Source of the DNA: MGML01 sp034416335
GTDB lineage: Bacteria; Chloroflexota; Dehalococcoidia; Dehalococcoidales; UBA2162
Reading direction: 5' to 3'
Assembly (NCBI GenBank): GCA_034416335.1
Contig: DAOULV010000010.1
Location: 62,001 to 126,000, forward strand
Length of the DNA stretch: 64,000 bases
The translations under genes and the position numbers were made by a program. The notes below the pieces were generated by a model, which ran no database searches, had not been told where the DNA came from, and worked only from the letters and a program-made list of their open reading frames with translations. Shown here piece after piece: positions 16,572-25,488 of the stretch (position 1 is its first letter; each line of letters opens with the position of its first letter).

Positions 16572-19500
16572 TTATTTACAGGGCATCAGCCTGACTATCT
16601 CCTTATCTTTCAGAACCTGCTCGAGCGAAGCAATGGCCTGAGTAATGTCTTCTTCCGTAGTGTATCTCGATAAGGAAAACCGTATCGAACAATGGGCTTC
16701 TTCTTCGCTACGTCCCATTGCAATGAGAACGTGTGTCGGTTCCGGCGAACCTGATTTACATGCCGAACCCGATGAAAGAGCAATCCCGTAATGGTCCAGT
16801 GAGATCACAATCGATTCGCCCCGTAACCCGGGAAGCGTAAGATTCAGCGTATTGGGGAGTCGATTATCCGGATGCCCGTTCAATATTGCTCCGGGGATGA
16901 GTTTCCTGACCTCATTATGAAGCTTATCGCGCAGCTCTTTAACCTTCTCCATATCGGAAAGCAAATACATTGCCAGTTCGGCGGCTTCTCCCATTCCTAC
17001 TATCGAGGCGACGTTTTCAGTTCCCGCCCTTAGTCCACTCTCCTGTTTTCCACCGTGTATGAGCGGTTCCAGGTTTATCCCCTTTTTTACGTACAGGGCG
17101 CCTACACCCTTTGGGCCGTGGAATTTGTGTGCTGAAATACTGAGCAGGTCTACTTCCCAGTCCTCTACATCTACCTTTATTTTGCCTGCTGCCTGTACTG
17201 CATCGGTGTGAAATAACACGCCTTTCTGGTGTGCCGCGGCACACAGTTCTTTTATCGGCTGGATTGTCCCCACTTCGTTATTAGCCGCCATTATTGAGAC
17301 CAGAACCGTCCTGTCGGTAATAGCTTTTCGCAGTGCTTCGGGACTTACCAGCCCATTGCTGTCAACGTCAAGGTAGGTAACATCGTAACCCATATTTTCC
17401 ATAAACCGGCAGGTGCTTAAAATAGCCGGGTGTTCCACTTTAGAGGTGATAATATGATTGCCGGTATTTCCTGCGGCAAAGGAAATCCCTTTGATTGCCA
17501 TGTTGTCCGCTTCCGACCCTCCGCCGGTGAAAATTATCCTCCTGGGCCGGGCATTTATCAGTATTGCCAGTTGGCGGCGTGCTTTATCAACGGCTGTTTT
17601 TGCGTCCTGCCCGGTCTTATAAATACTGGACGGATTACCGTGCTCCTCTCCGAGGTACGGCGTCATCGCTTCCCGTACCTCATCGATTATCCGGGTAGTT
17701 GCGTTATTATCCAGGTATACCGACCTGGTAAATTTACCGTAGTCTACCGGCTCGATATTCTGTCCGAATTTTTCCGTATCGGACTCGCCCTGTCCGGCAT
17801 TGCCTGGCACATCGGAACGCGACTCCACTTTTTCCACTTCGCACAGAAGGGCCTTATACACCGGAAAGCCGGAGATTCCATCAAAATTATTCAGGTCGGT
17901 TAGTTCGTTGACGTTCCTTTTCTGCCAGGCTTCAGGGCCAACGGGAGTTCCGCCGCCCATGTTGCATTCGATAGCCCCTTTGACAATGTTGTCAGACACT
18001 CTGGCACGGAATTGGGTAGCTCCTCGCAGGGTTCTAACCTGTACCAGATCGCCCTCTTTTATCCCCCGTTCGGCGGCATCTTCCGTATTTATTTCTGCGA
18101 TAGGTTCCGGGGTACTTTTCACCAGTCCTTCGATACCGTGGTGCTGCGAGCGAAAATCGTTCATCGGGCGTGCCCCGGAATTGAATATCAGCGGGTAATC
18201 TTTATATAGTCCGGGTTGAGAAACAGGCCCTTCTGTCGGCTCAGTATATTTCGGGAGCGGTTCATATCCATAACCTTCGAGAATAGTAGACCATATTTCG
18301 AATTTACCGGTCGGAGTATCGAACCCCGGTTTTCCGTCGCTTCTCAATCCTCCCTTTTGCCATTTCTTATATTCCATCATCGGTGTCGGTATACGTACCC
18401 AGCCGCCGGCTTCTCTTACATCCTCAAGCGTGTATCCGGAACCATTCAGAGCAAATCTGACCATATCTTCTTCGCTCTGCGGGAATAAATCACCATAGCC
18501 GAGTCTTTGCGCAAGTTCGGTCATAATCAGATAATCATTCCTTGCTTCACCGTATGGTGCGATAATCCTTTCCCGCAGGCGGAAAACAGGTCCGTAAACC
18601 ATGTAGGAAAAATTCTCGAACATCGTGGTTGCCGGCAGCACGATATCCGCGTACGCTGCATCGGCTGTAAGCTGGCGGTCAATACTTACCAGAAAATCCA
18701 CTTCGGATAATACATTTCTCCATACCGAAGTCTGCGGCCAGGAGGTCAGTAATGACGCCCCGTCTATGATTAATCCCCTGGTCTTATAAGGTCTGGATTT
18801 CAGGACGGAATCAACCAGGCTCATGGCATGAGACTCTCCCCTGTAGTCGCTGTAAACGGGAAATTCTTTTCGCCCTATCGCCCTGTCCAGGTCGGGATTC
18901 TCTAGATTACAGGAACGGTTAATCGGAAATTCATTATTCAGCATCGTTAGACCGATACCGCCTGGAACGTCAAGTTGTCCGGCCAGAGCAAATGCCGTGA
19001 GTACTGCTCTGGCAGACTGTACCCCGGTATTCGAATACTCAAGACCTGTATACATAAGCAGTGATACACCGGTCACGCTGCATATTCTTCTCGCCAGATA
19101 ACGTATCGTTTCCGCAGGTACCCCTGTTATTTCCTCTACAACTTCAGGACGAAAATGCTGGACATAGGTTCTTAACTCTTGAAAGCCATAACACCAGTTA
19201 TCGGCAAAATCTTCATCATAAAGGTCCTCTTCTATCATCACCTCGATAATACCCAGGGCAAGGGCACCATCCGTCCCGGGACGAATAGGTATCCACTTCG
19301 CATTGGTGCGGTTTACAGTCCCGGTTCTTCTGGGATCGATTACTATTGTTTCGGCACCCCTCGCAGCGGCTGCTTCTATTCTCTGTATATCGGCGGGGGG
19401 TGAATCAGTTACCGGATTCGTTCCCCAGACAACAACCATTTCTGCGTTTTCTATATCGGTGAACATATTCGTTTGAATACGTCCCATCGTTGTGTGGGGG

Positions 19501-19970
19501 GCAATCATATGAAGGGAAACATAGCACAGGGCTCCGACTCCTGTAGTGTTGGGCGAGCCGAACGGGAAAAGAATGCTGGATGCCGAAGATACGATGACAC
19601 CTTTCGGCTGGAACATATCGCACAGTGACAGTTCCTGAGCTCCTCTACCTGTATATATGGTAACGGATTCAGGTCCTGACTCGTTTTTTATCCCGTTCAG
19701 GTTATCGACGATTGTACGGTATACTTCATCCCAGGATATTCTTTCAAAATTGTAAGTACCCTTCGGACCAACCCTTCTCATCGGGTATGTTAAACGATGA
19801 GGTGAATATACGATTTCCGGGGCATGTTTCCCGCGAAGACAGATAGCCCCGAGCATATGGTCATTATCCTGCCGGATGTCGACCAGGCTGCCATCTTTCA
19901 GTGCAATGTCCACCCAGCAACCTGCCGGACAAATACCGCATATCCCTTTCCGCCAATCAGGAGATTTTAT
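16572..19970 (-). CDS. Molybdopterin oxidoreductase-NifS cysteine desulfurase fusion, AUA start proposed
   Basis: One uninterrupted frame encodes both a bis-MGD oxidoreductase and a complete cysteine desulfurase. The first GTG (19911-19913) would cut off the conserved N-terminal Fe-S motif; the frame stays open upstream with CGICPAGC, giving Cys11, 14, 18 and 44. No ATG, GTG or TTG lies between the upstream TAA and that motif, but AUA at 19968-19970 sits 7 nt after GGAGG. The likely Mo/W ligand is Cys149 (SPNTTGVGALC). From about residue 752 the NifS domain starts (YLDNNATT), with PLP Lys949 (SAHKFHGPKG) and catalytic Cys1071 (SSGSACKSG). Cysteine desulfurases supply sulfur that formate-dehydrogenase-type enzymes need on the metal, via FdhD, so the fusion may self-sulfurate. 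Donor substrate is unknown. The start is inferred. Confidence 0.85.
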   Translation of the reverse strand: MKSPDWRKGICGICPAGCWVDIALKDGSLVDIRQDNDHMLGAICLRGKHAPEIVYSPHRLTYPMRRVGPKGTYNFERISWDEVYRTIVDNLNGIKNESGPESVTIYTGRGAQELSLCDMFQPKGVIVSSASSILFPFGSPNTTGVGALCYVSLHMIAPHTTMGRIQTNMFTDIENAEMVVVWGTNPVTDSPPADIQRIEAAAARGAETIVIDPRRTGTVNRTNAKWIPIRPGTDGALALGIIEVMIEEDLYDEDFADNWCYGFQELRTYVQHFRPEVVEEITGVPAETIRYLARRICSVTGVSLLMYTGLEYSNTGVQSARAVLTAFALAGQLDVPGGIGLTMLNNEFPINRSCNLENPDLDRAIGRKEFPVYSDYRGESHAMSLVDSVLKSRPYKTRGLIIDGASLLTSWPQTSVWRNVLSEVDFLVSIDRQLTADAAYADIVLPATTMFENFSYMVYGPVFRLRERIIAPYGEARNDYLIMTELAQRLGYGDLFPQSEEDMVRFALNGSGYTLEDVREAGGWVRIPTPMMEYKKWQKGGLRSDGKPGFDTPTGKFEIWSTILEGYGYEPLPKYTEPTEGPVSQPGLYKDYPLIFNSGARPMNDFRSQHHGIEGLVKSTPEPIAEINTEDAAERGIKEGDLVQVRTLRGATQFRARVSDNIVKGAIECNMGGGTPVGPEAWQKRNVNELTDLNNFDGISGFPVYKALLCEVEKVESRSDVPGNAGQGESDTEKFGQNIEPVDYGKFTRSVYLDNNATTRIIDEVREAMTPYLGEEHGNPSSIYKTGQDAKTAVDKARRQLAILINARPRRIIFTGGGSEADNMAIKGISFAAGNTGNHIITSKVEHPAILSTCRFMENMGYDVTYLDVDSNGLVSPEALRKAITDRTVLVSIMAANNEVGTIQPIKELCAAAHQKGVLFHTDAVQAAGKIKVDVEDWEVDLLSISAHKFHGPKGVGALYVKKGINLEPLIHGGKQESGLRAGTENVASIVGMGEAAELAMYLLSDMEKVKELRDKLHNEVRKLIPGAILNGHPDNRLPNTLNLTLPGLRGESIVISLDHYGIALSSGSACKSGSPEPTHVLIAMGRSEEEAHCSIRFSLSRYTTEEDITQAIASLEQVLKDKEIVRLMPCK

Positions 19971-20181
19971 ATTGCCACCTCCCCATCCTGTGAGTCCCGC
20001 TTCTTAACCGGGAACCTTCATATATTGATTGTACACTAAATGCAGTTACGCACTCCAATGTGGTGTCGGAGTAATCAGTAGATCCTGGTCATTCAAGACC
20101 TGTATGTGAGTTTCCTGTATTTGACATCGCCTGTTCGACTTCATAGACTAAAGGCACAATTCTGAATTCGGAGGGCTGTAT

Positions 20182-21114
20182 ATGGATAACCTTGAGGGAA
20201 AGACTGCGTTTATTACAGGCGGCGGCAGCGGCATTGGACTCGGTATTGCCAAGGCCTGCTGTAAATACGGCATGAAAGTTGTAATCGCTGATATGCGCCG
20301 CGAAGCCCTGGAAGAAGCGATGGCGTATTTTAATGAGAATAACCTGCCGGCCCATCCTGTCAGGCTGAACGTTACCGACAGGGAAGCCTTTGCCGAAGCT
20401 GCCGATGAAGCCGAATCCGTCTTCGGGAATATTCACCTGCTGGTAAACAACGCCGGGGTTGGCGGCGGCGGTCCGGCTGAAACCGTTACCTATAAAGACT
20501 GGGATTATGTCGTCGGAATTAACCTCGGCGGCGTAATTAACGGAGTAACGACATTCCTGCCCCGCATGCTGAAGCATGGCGATGGCGGACACATTGTGTC
20601 CACCTCATCGACAAACGGTATCGCCGCTACTGGTGCCTCGATAACTTACTGCACCACCAAGTTTGCAGTTGCCGGTATGATGGAAGCACTGGCTACCGAA
20701 ATGCAGGATAAAGGGATAGGCGTTTCGGTGCTTGTCCCGGGGCCGACCAGGACCAATTTAGGTAAGTCCTCGTTCGAGAATCGTCCGGCACATCTGCAGA
20801 ACGAAGGAGCTGCTCCGCCTCCTCCGCCACCAGCTGATCCGGATGCTGAGGCGCGCAGGTCCGACCCCGTGGTCTGGATGGACCCGGTGGAGACCGGTGA
20901 ACGCGTAATACGGGGTGTCAGGAATAACGACCTGTTTATAATGACTCACCCGGAATTCAAAGCCGGCTATAACATCCGTCATGAAGCCATAATGAGAGCC
21001 AATCCTGACGAACCGTTCAATGAGAAGCGCTGGGATATCATCAAGAATTTCGGTACTGTTATATATAACGATATATATGAAAAACAGAGACAGGTAGGTC
21101 CACCCGACTGGTAA
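20182..21114 (+). CDS. Short-chain dehydrogenase/reductase
   Basis: 310 residues, classical SDR. Cofactor loop TGGGSGIGLG (about 13-22), NNAGVGGGG, and the active-site YCTTK (Tyr-x-x-x-Lys, near 155) preceded by STSS. An acidic residue after the second strand (IADMRRE) suggests NAD over NADP. A proline run (PPPPPP, about 214-219) interrupts the usual substrate-binding loop, and the C-terminus is longer than average. GGAGGG precedes the ATG. hypA follows by 19 bp. The substrate is not evident. Confidence 0.9.
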   Translation: MDNLEGKTAFITGGGSGIGLGIAKACCKYGMKVVIADMRREALEEAMAYFNENNLPAHPVRLNVTDREAFAEAADEAESVFGNIHLLVNNAGVGGGGPAETVTYKDWDYVVGINLGGVINGVTTFLPRMLKHGDGGHIVSTSSTNGIAATGASITYCTTKFAVAGMMEALATEMQDKGIGVSVLVPGPTRTNLGKSSFENRPAHLQNEGAAPPPPPPADPDAEARRSDPVVWMDPVETGERVIRGVRNNDLFIMTHPEFKAGYNIRHEAIMRANPDEPFNEKRWDIIKNFGTVIYNDIYEKQRQVGPPDW

Positions 21115-21133
21115 GTATCTTATATACTAAATT

Positions 21134-21475
21134 ATGCATGAATTTTCTATCGTTGAATCATTGCTGGCGCTTGTTCTGGAACATGCCGAGAAAGCAGAAG
21201 CTGAAAGGGTTGTCAGTGTAAACCTGGTTGTCGGAGAACTTTCCGGTGTGGTGCAGGAAGCCGTCGAATTTTACTGGAATTTCCTGACGAAAGAGACCAT
21301 TGCTTCGCAATCGGAACTTATCTTTAAACATGTCCCGGCCCAGCTACGGTGCCGTAAATGCGGTGAGGTATTTTATTCCAGTGAACACGGTTACGTATGC
21401 CCGAAGTGTGGAGACCGCCAGGTGGATATAGTTGCCGGACGCGAACTATATATCGAAAGTCTGGAAGTGGAATAA
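21134..21475 (+). CDS. hypA: Hydrogenase nickel-insertion protein HypA
   Basis: 113 residues, normal for HypA/HybF. It begins MHEFSIVESLL, so the Ni-binding Met-His-Glu N-terminus is kept. The zinc site is CRKCGEVF ... CPKCGDRQ (about residues 74-98). HypA delivers nickel to [NiFe]-hydrogenase apoproteins with HypB. No hydrogenase or other hyp gene is in the window, so its client lies elsewhere. It follows the SDR gene closely. Confidence 0.95.
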   Translation: MHEFSIVESLLALVLEHAEKAEAERVVSVNLVVGELSGVVQEAVEFYWNFLTKETIASQSELIFKHVPAQLRCRKCGEVFYSSEHGYVCPKCGDRQVDIVAGRELYIESLEVE

Positions 21476-21600
21476 TCGACAGAGATTGCCGCGCCAGCCT
21501 GCGTGAAGCCGGAGCTTCACTTCGGCGTAGGCAGGTCATCGTGCCTGCGCCATCTTCCCCGCAATGACATCGAAAGTTTTTGACTTAATCGACAGAGTGT
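21476..21600. repeat. Intergenic palindromic repeat
   Basis: Between hypA and the next gene lies an attgccgcg...cgcaatgac pair enclosing GCCTGCgtGAAGC...GCTTCac and GTAGGCAGG, a long imperfect hairpin. This looks like a dispersed repeat of the same general class as at 2085-2135. No coding signal is seen. Confidence 0.5.
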
Positions 21601-21656
21601 AGTAATCTAACCTCGATTTGAGTACAGGCCTTTTCAGGCTGATAAGGAGATTCATA

Positions 21657-22763
21657 ATGGCAGAAAATAATGCATTTGTGGTGCTGGCTGAGAAGTTAGG
21701 AGTTCCCGGTTCCGACCGGTTTCTGAAGATTCTGGAAGCAATGTTCACTCCTCAGGAAGCTGATATCTGTCTGGAACTGTTTTCACCGGCAACCTGCGCT
21801 GAATTGTCTCAAAGGCTGAATGTCGAGGAAGGCAAGCTGCAGGAGATGCTGGATAGGCTTATCGACAGAGGTACGCTTACCCGGGGTAAGACACAATATG
21901 GATTTCATACCAGCCTCCTGGCCTTTCATCACGACGCTGTTGCAGATACCGCCCCTCATGAAGGTCCTCATAGAATACCTGATAACGTTAAAAAGTTGTG
22001 GGGTGAATTCTTCAGAGAAGAATGGTATGAAGAATGGCTGGCCAATCAGGAAAAATCTCAGGCGGCGGGCGGACGCAATCTGCCGATTTCACCCTCCATC
22101 AGCGCTATCGAACGAAGTCCGGAGGTAAGTTTCGACGACCTTTTGCCTGAAGAAAATTTTAAAAAGAAAATAGAAAATGCCAGGCGAAGAATCATTGCTC
22201 CCTGCGGCTGTCGTGTCGTGTGGGGAGTCTGTGATTATCCGCTGATGACCTGTTTCGCCACATTCGACCGGCCCAGGGGTGAATTCTACCTCGATCAGCC
22301 GGGACGTATACTGAAAGAATACACGCTTGCTGAAACTCTGGATATTGCAAGGGAAGCCGAAGAGTCCGGGCTGGTACACTGGGGTGACTGCTTCTGCTGC
22401 AGCTGCTGCTGCGAGAACCTCTATTCTTTAACCAAAGCGCAGAGATTCGACCTTATGACTCCCAACCGTTTTTCAGCTATAGTCGAAGAAGGCAAATGTG
22501 TCGGCTGCCAGAAGTGTATAGAGAGATGTCCCTTCGAAGCCATCGAAATGCGTAAGGGAACTACTTCTAAAAAATACAAAGCTTATGTTAATCCTGAAAT
22601 GTGTAAAGGGTGTGGTGTCTGTATTCCCTCCTGTACCAAAAATGCTATCACATATAAAATAGTCAGACCGCCAGAATATATTACCAGTCAGAGACCACCC
22701 GTGCCTTCATCGGGTAAACCCGTCCGCACCGTACCTGTCTGGGGTTTTTACGAACTGAAATAA
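21657..22763 (+). CDS. Winged-helix, cysteine-rich iron-sulfur protein
   Basis: 368 residues from the ATG at 21657, chosen because AAGGAG lies 9 nt upstream; a longer reading from 21618 lacks a good ribosome site. Residues 25-85 look like a winged helix (CAELSQRLNVEEGKLQEML). Cysteines at 183, 185, 192 and 199, then a remarkable run CFCCSCCC (245-252), could bind another metal cluster. Two ferredoxin [4Fe-4S] motifs follow: CVGCQKCIERC (281-291) and CKGCGVCIPSC (316-326). A DNA-binding or docking head on an electron-transfer protein suggests a redox-sensing role or an electron donor for a neighbouring dehydrogenase. I do not recognise a named family. Confidence 0.7.
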   Translation: MAENNAFVVLAEKLGVPGSDRFLKILEAMFTPQEADICLELFSPATCAELSQRLNVEEGKLQEMLDRLIDRGTLTRGKTQYGFHTSLLAFHHDAVADTAPHEGPHRIPDNVKKLWGEFFREEWYEEWLANQEKSQAAGGRNLPISPSISAIERSPEVSFDDLLPEENFKKKIENARRRIIAPCGCRVVWGVCDYPLMTCFATFDRPRGEFYLDQPGRILKEYTLAETLDIAREAEESGLVHWGDCFCCSCCCENLYSLTKAQRFDLMTPNRFSAIVEEGKCVGCQKCIERCPFEAIEMRKGTTSKKYKAYVNPEMCKGCGVCIPSCTKNAITYKIVRPPEYITSQRPPVPSSGKPVRTVPVWGFYELK

Positions 22764-22785
22764 CGCCGGTGTCTGAGGAATGCTA

Positions 22786-23817
22786 ATGAAAGCCCTGGTT
22801 CTCGAAGAAAAAAACCGGATATCTTATCGTGATATCGATATAGATGAATCCGTTGATCCTGATGATGTCCGCGTTAAAATCCACAGTGTCGGAATATGCG
22901 GCAGTGATGTCCACTATTATCAGTTCGGCAGGATAGGTAATTTCATTGTAAACGAACCGATGGTGCTGGGACACGAAGCTTCCGGGACGGTTATAGAGGT
23001 CGGGAATAATGTAAAACACCTTAAACCGGGCGACCGTGTCTGTATGGAGCCTGGAATACCGGAACCGGGAAGTAAAGCCGTAATGCTGGGTATATATAAC
23101 CTTGACCCGGCTGTCAGGTTCTGGGCCACTCCTCCGGTACACGGCTGTCTCAGGGAAACCGTTGTGCATCCGGCACAGTTTGTATTCAAGCTACCCGATA
23201 ATGTCAGTTATGCCGAAGGAGCGATGGCAGAACCCCTGTCCGTCGGTCTCCAGGCAGTAAAAAAGGCTGATATTAAGCCGGGCGACGTAGCTCTTGTAAC
23301 GGGCTGCGGTACTATAGGAATGGTAACGGCAATGGCTGCCCTGGCTGGTGGATGCAGTAAAGTAATAATTACCGACATTATCCAGGAAAAACTTGATATC
23401 GCATCGCAATTCGGTATTATCCCGGTAAATATTGAGGAACGGAATGTTTCCGATGTAGTGTCGAAAATTACCGAAGGATGGGGTGTCGATGTAATCTTCG
23501 AAGCAAGCGGCAGTGAGTCCGCAATTTCGGGTATATTTGAGTCGCTGTGTCCCGGCGGCACAGTTGTATTTATCGGTATGCCGGTACAACTGGTACCGGT
23601 GGATATCGTCGCCGCCCAGTCAAAAGAAGCCGTTATCAGGACAATATTCAGGTATGCCCACGTTTATCCACGGGCTTTATCTTTGATGGGATCGGGGAAG
23701 ATAGACGTTAAGCCTCTCATTACCGATGTCTATAAATTCGAGGACGGCGTGGCTGCCTTTGAATACGCGGCAAATCCGAGACCGGTAACGGTTAAAGTGA
23801 TGATTGAGATGGACTAA
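22786..23817 (+). CDS. Zinc-dependent medium-chain dehydrogenase (sorbitol/xylitol type)
   Basis: 343 residues from the ATG at 22786, with GAGG 7 nt upstream; an ATG at 22780 is too close to it. Catalytic zinc ligands fit GICGSDVHYY (Cys about 38) and LGHEASG (His-Glu about 64). The structural-zinc cysteine cluster of many family members is not obvious. The NAD fold is GCGTIGMVTAM. Such enzymes oxidise polyols or threonine-like alcohols to ketoses. It opens a carbohydrate-type gene set: two genes to the right are an epimerase and a fucose-isomerase-like protein. The exact substrate is unknown. Confidence 0.88.
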   Translation: MKALVLEEKNRISYRDIDIDESVDPDDVRVKIHSVGICGSDVHYYQFGRIGNFIVNEPMVLGHEASGTVIEVGNNVKHLKPGDRVCMEPGIPEPGSKAVMLGIYNLDPAVRFWATPPVHGCLRETVVHPAQFVFKLPDNVSYAEGAMAEPLSVGLQAVKKADIKPGDVALVTGCGTIGMVTAMAALAGGCSKVIITDIIQEKLDIASQFGIIPVNIEERNVSDVVSKITEGWGVDVIFEASGSESAISGIFESLCPGGTVVFIGMPVQLVPVDIVAAQSKEAVIRTIFRYAHVYPRALSLMGSGKIDVKPLITDVYKFEDGVAAFEYAANPRPVTVKVMIEMD

Positions 23818-23824
23818 GAGAGGG

Positions 23825-24592
23825 TTAGCGTATCGTATAACCGCCGTCAATAATCAGATCGTGACCTATCATATAACTCGAAGCATCTGACGCCAGGAAC
23901 AATAACGCACCCCGCAGCTCCTCGGGCTCTCCCAGCCTGCCAAGTGGCGTAATCGATTCCCACTCCGGGAACAGGTGAGACATCGATGACAGCGTCATTT
24001 CGGTTTTCATATACCCGGGGCTTAATGCATTTACCCGGATACCGTATTCAGCCCACTCTAAAGCCATCGACTTTGTCAGCATTGCTACCCCTGCTTTCGA
24101 GGAGTTATATACGGCCTGTTTCTGTGGAACGTTAACTGCATGACCTGAAATAGATGCCAGGTTTATTATGCTGCCACTTCGCTGTGGTATCATAATCCTG
24201 GCTGCCGCCTGCGAACAGAGGAAAACACCCTTCATATTCGTATCTATGATATTGTCCCACTCTTCTTCCGGCATTTCTTCCAGCGGCATCTGAAAACTGA
24301 CACCGGCGTTATTTACACAGATATCCAGTCGCCCGAATTCCTTCACGGTCCCGGAAAAAGCTTTATCGACTTCATCCCTTCTGGATACGTCGGCCTGATA
24401 TGCCAGTGCTTTTACACCCTTCAGTTTTATTTCCTCCGCTGTATCCGCAACACCTTCGAGATGCAGCCCTACCAGCGAAACATCGCAGCCGGCTTCAGCC
24501 AGAGTTAAGGCCAGGACCTTTCCTATGCCGCGCGCCGCACCGGTTACCAGGGCCTTCCTTCCCGATATATCAAAGATATCTGAAACGCTCAT
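23825..24592 (-). CDS. SDR oxidoreductase (gluconate 5-dehydrogenase-like)
   Basis: 255 residues. TGAARGIGKVLAL (cofactor loop), NNAGVSFQMP, active-site Ser in ASISGHAV and YNSSK (about 165). The pattern GALLFLASDASSYMIGHDL-IDGG is typical for sugar-acid and 3-oxoacyl SDRs. It converges with the zinc dehydrogenase (7-bp gap) and is followed upstream by the epimerase gene on the same strand, so it belongs to a three-gene minus-strand set (26889 to 23825). The substrate is probably a sugar acid or polyol. Confidence 0.88.
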   Translation of the reverse strand: MSVSDIFDISGRKALVTGAARGIGKVLALTLAEAGCDVSLVGLHLEGVADTAEEIKLKGVKALAYQADVSRRDEVDKAFSGTVKEFGRLDICVNNAGVSFQMPLEEMPEEEWDNIIDTNMKGVFLCSQAAARIMIPQRSGSIINLASISGHAVNVPQKQAVYNSSKAGVAMLTKSMALEWAEYGIRVNALSPGYMKTEMTLSSMSHLFPEWESITPLGRLGEPEELRGALLFLASDASSYMIGHDLIIDGGYTIR

Positions 24593-24606
24593 TTTAGTTG
24601 TTCCTC

Positions 24607-25464
24607 TTATCCGAGGCTTCTCTCAATTCCTTTCAAATTTTTCAGCCCCTGAACAGCCAGGTCTTCACCGGTATCGGCAAACTGCCGCCATATCGCGCAC
24701 AGTCGGTTCAGTTCTTCGAAACCGGGGTCGAACGATTCGATGGAAAGCGGTCCGTCATAGCCGATATTTTTCAAAGCTGTGAAAAATTCCTTCCAGGGCA
24801 CAAGCCCGGTGCCGGGAATTCCCCGGTTGTTCTCGCAGACATGTACATATCCAAGATATTCTCTGCCGCAGGTATTGACGGCATCGGTAAAACTCATTTC
24901 TTCACGTATCATATGAAATGCGTCGAGCAGTATTTTCATATTGCCGGTACCCACATCTTTGCAGTATTTCACCCCGTCTTCGGCGATATTAATGAAATGG
25001 GTTTCGAACCGGTTCACCGGTTCGACTGCCAGGACTATATCGCCTTTACTCTTTGCGTATTCAGCAACTGCCTGCATTGATTCTACCGACCACTTCCATT
25101 CTTCTTCGGTACGCGGTTTTCCGGTAATATATCCCCACGAAGCATATATCACACCGGCAATAATTTTCGAGCCTATTTCAACGTTTATATCCACCATCTT
25201 TTTCAATGTGTCCACACCCTGTTTTCGGAAAGCCGGGTCGGGATGGATTATATTAGAATTTTCGGGCATTCCGATGGTAGTAACCACCTCGATACCTACT
25301 TCTTTTACCTTCTCACTTACCTTTTCTGCCGGAAAGCGTTCAGGATGGGCTACATTAATATCGAGTACATCGAACCCGAGTGTTTTAGCTTTTTCTATAA
25401 GCGGTAAATCCTTTTCTGTAAAATCTTCTGTCCATATGAGTGATGCAACGCCGAATCTAAACAT
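24607..25464 (-). CDS. Sugar phosphate isomerase/epimerase (TIM barrel, AP endonuclease 2 fold)
   Basis: 285 residues. Acidic and histidine metal ligands fit the tagatose/psicose 3-epimerase pattern: LAVEPVNRFE, NMKILLDAFHM, YVHVCENNRGIPG and LSIESFDPG. Such enzymes epimerise ketoses with Mn or Co. AGGAGG precedes the ATG. The gene lies between the SDR and the fucose-isomerase-like gene, supporting a ketose pathway. Confidence 0.88.
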   Translation of the reverse strand: MFRFGVASLIWTEDFTEKDLPLIEKAKTLGFDVLDINVAHPERFPAEKVSEKVKEVGIEVVTTIGMPENSNIIHPDPAFRKQGVDTLKKMVDINVEIGSKIIAGVIYASWGYITGKPRTEEEWKWSVESMQAVAEYAKSKGDIVLAVEPVNRFETHFINIAEDGVKYCKDVGTGNMKILLDAFHMIREEMSFTDAVNTCGREYLGYVHVCENNRGIPGTGLVPWKEFFTALKNIGYDGPLSIESFDPGFEELNRLCAIWRQFADTGEDLAVQGLKNLKGIERSLG

Positions 25465-25488
25465 TTTTCCTCCTGCAGAGACGTACTT

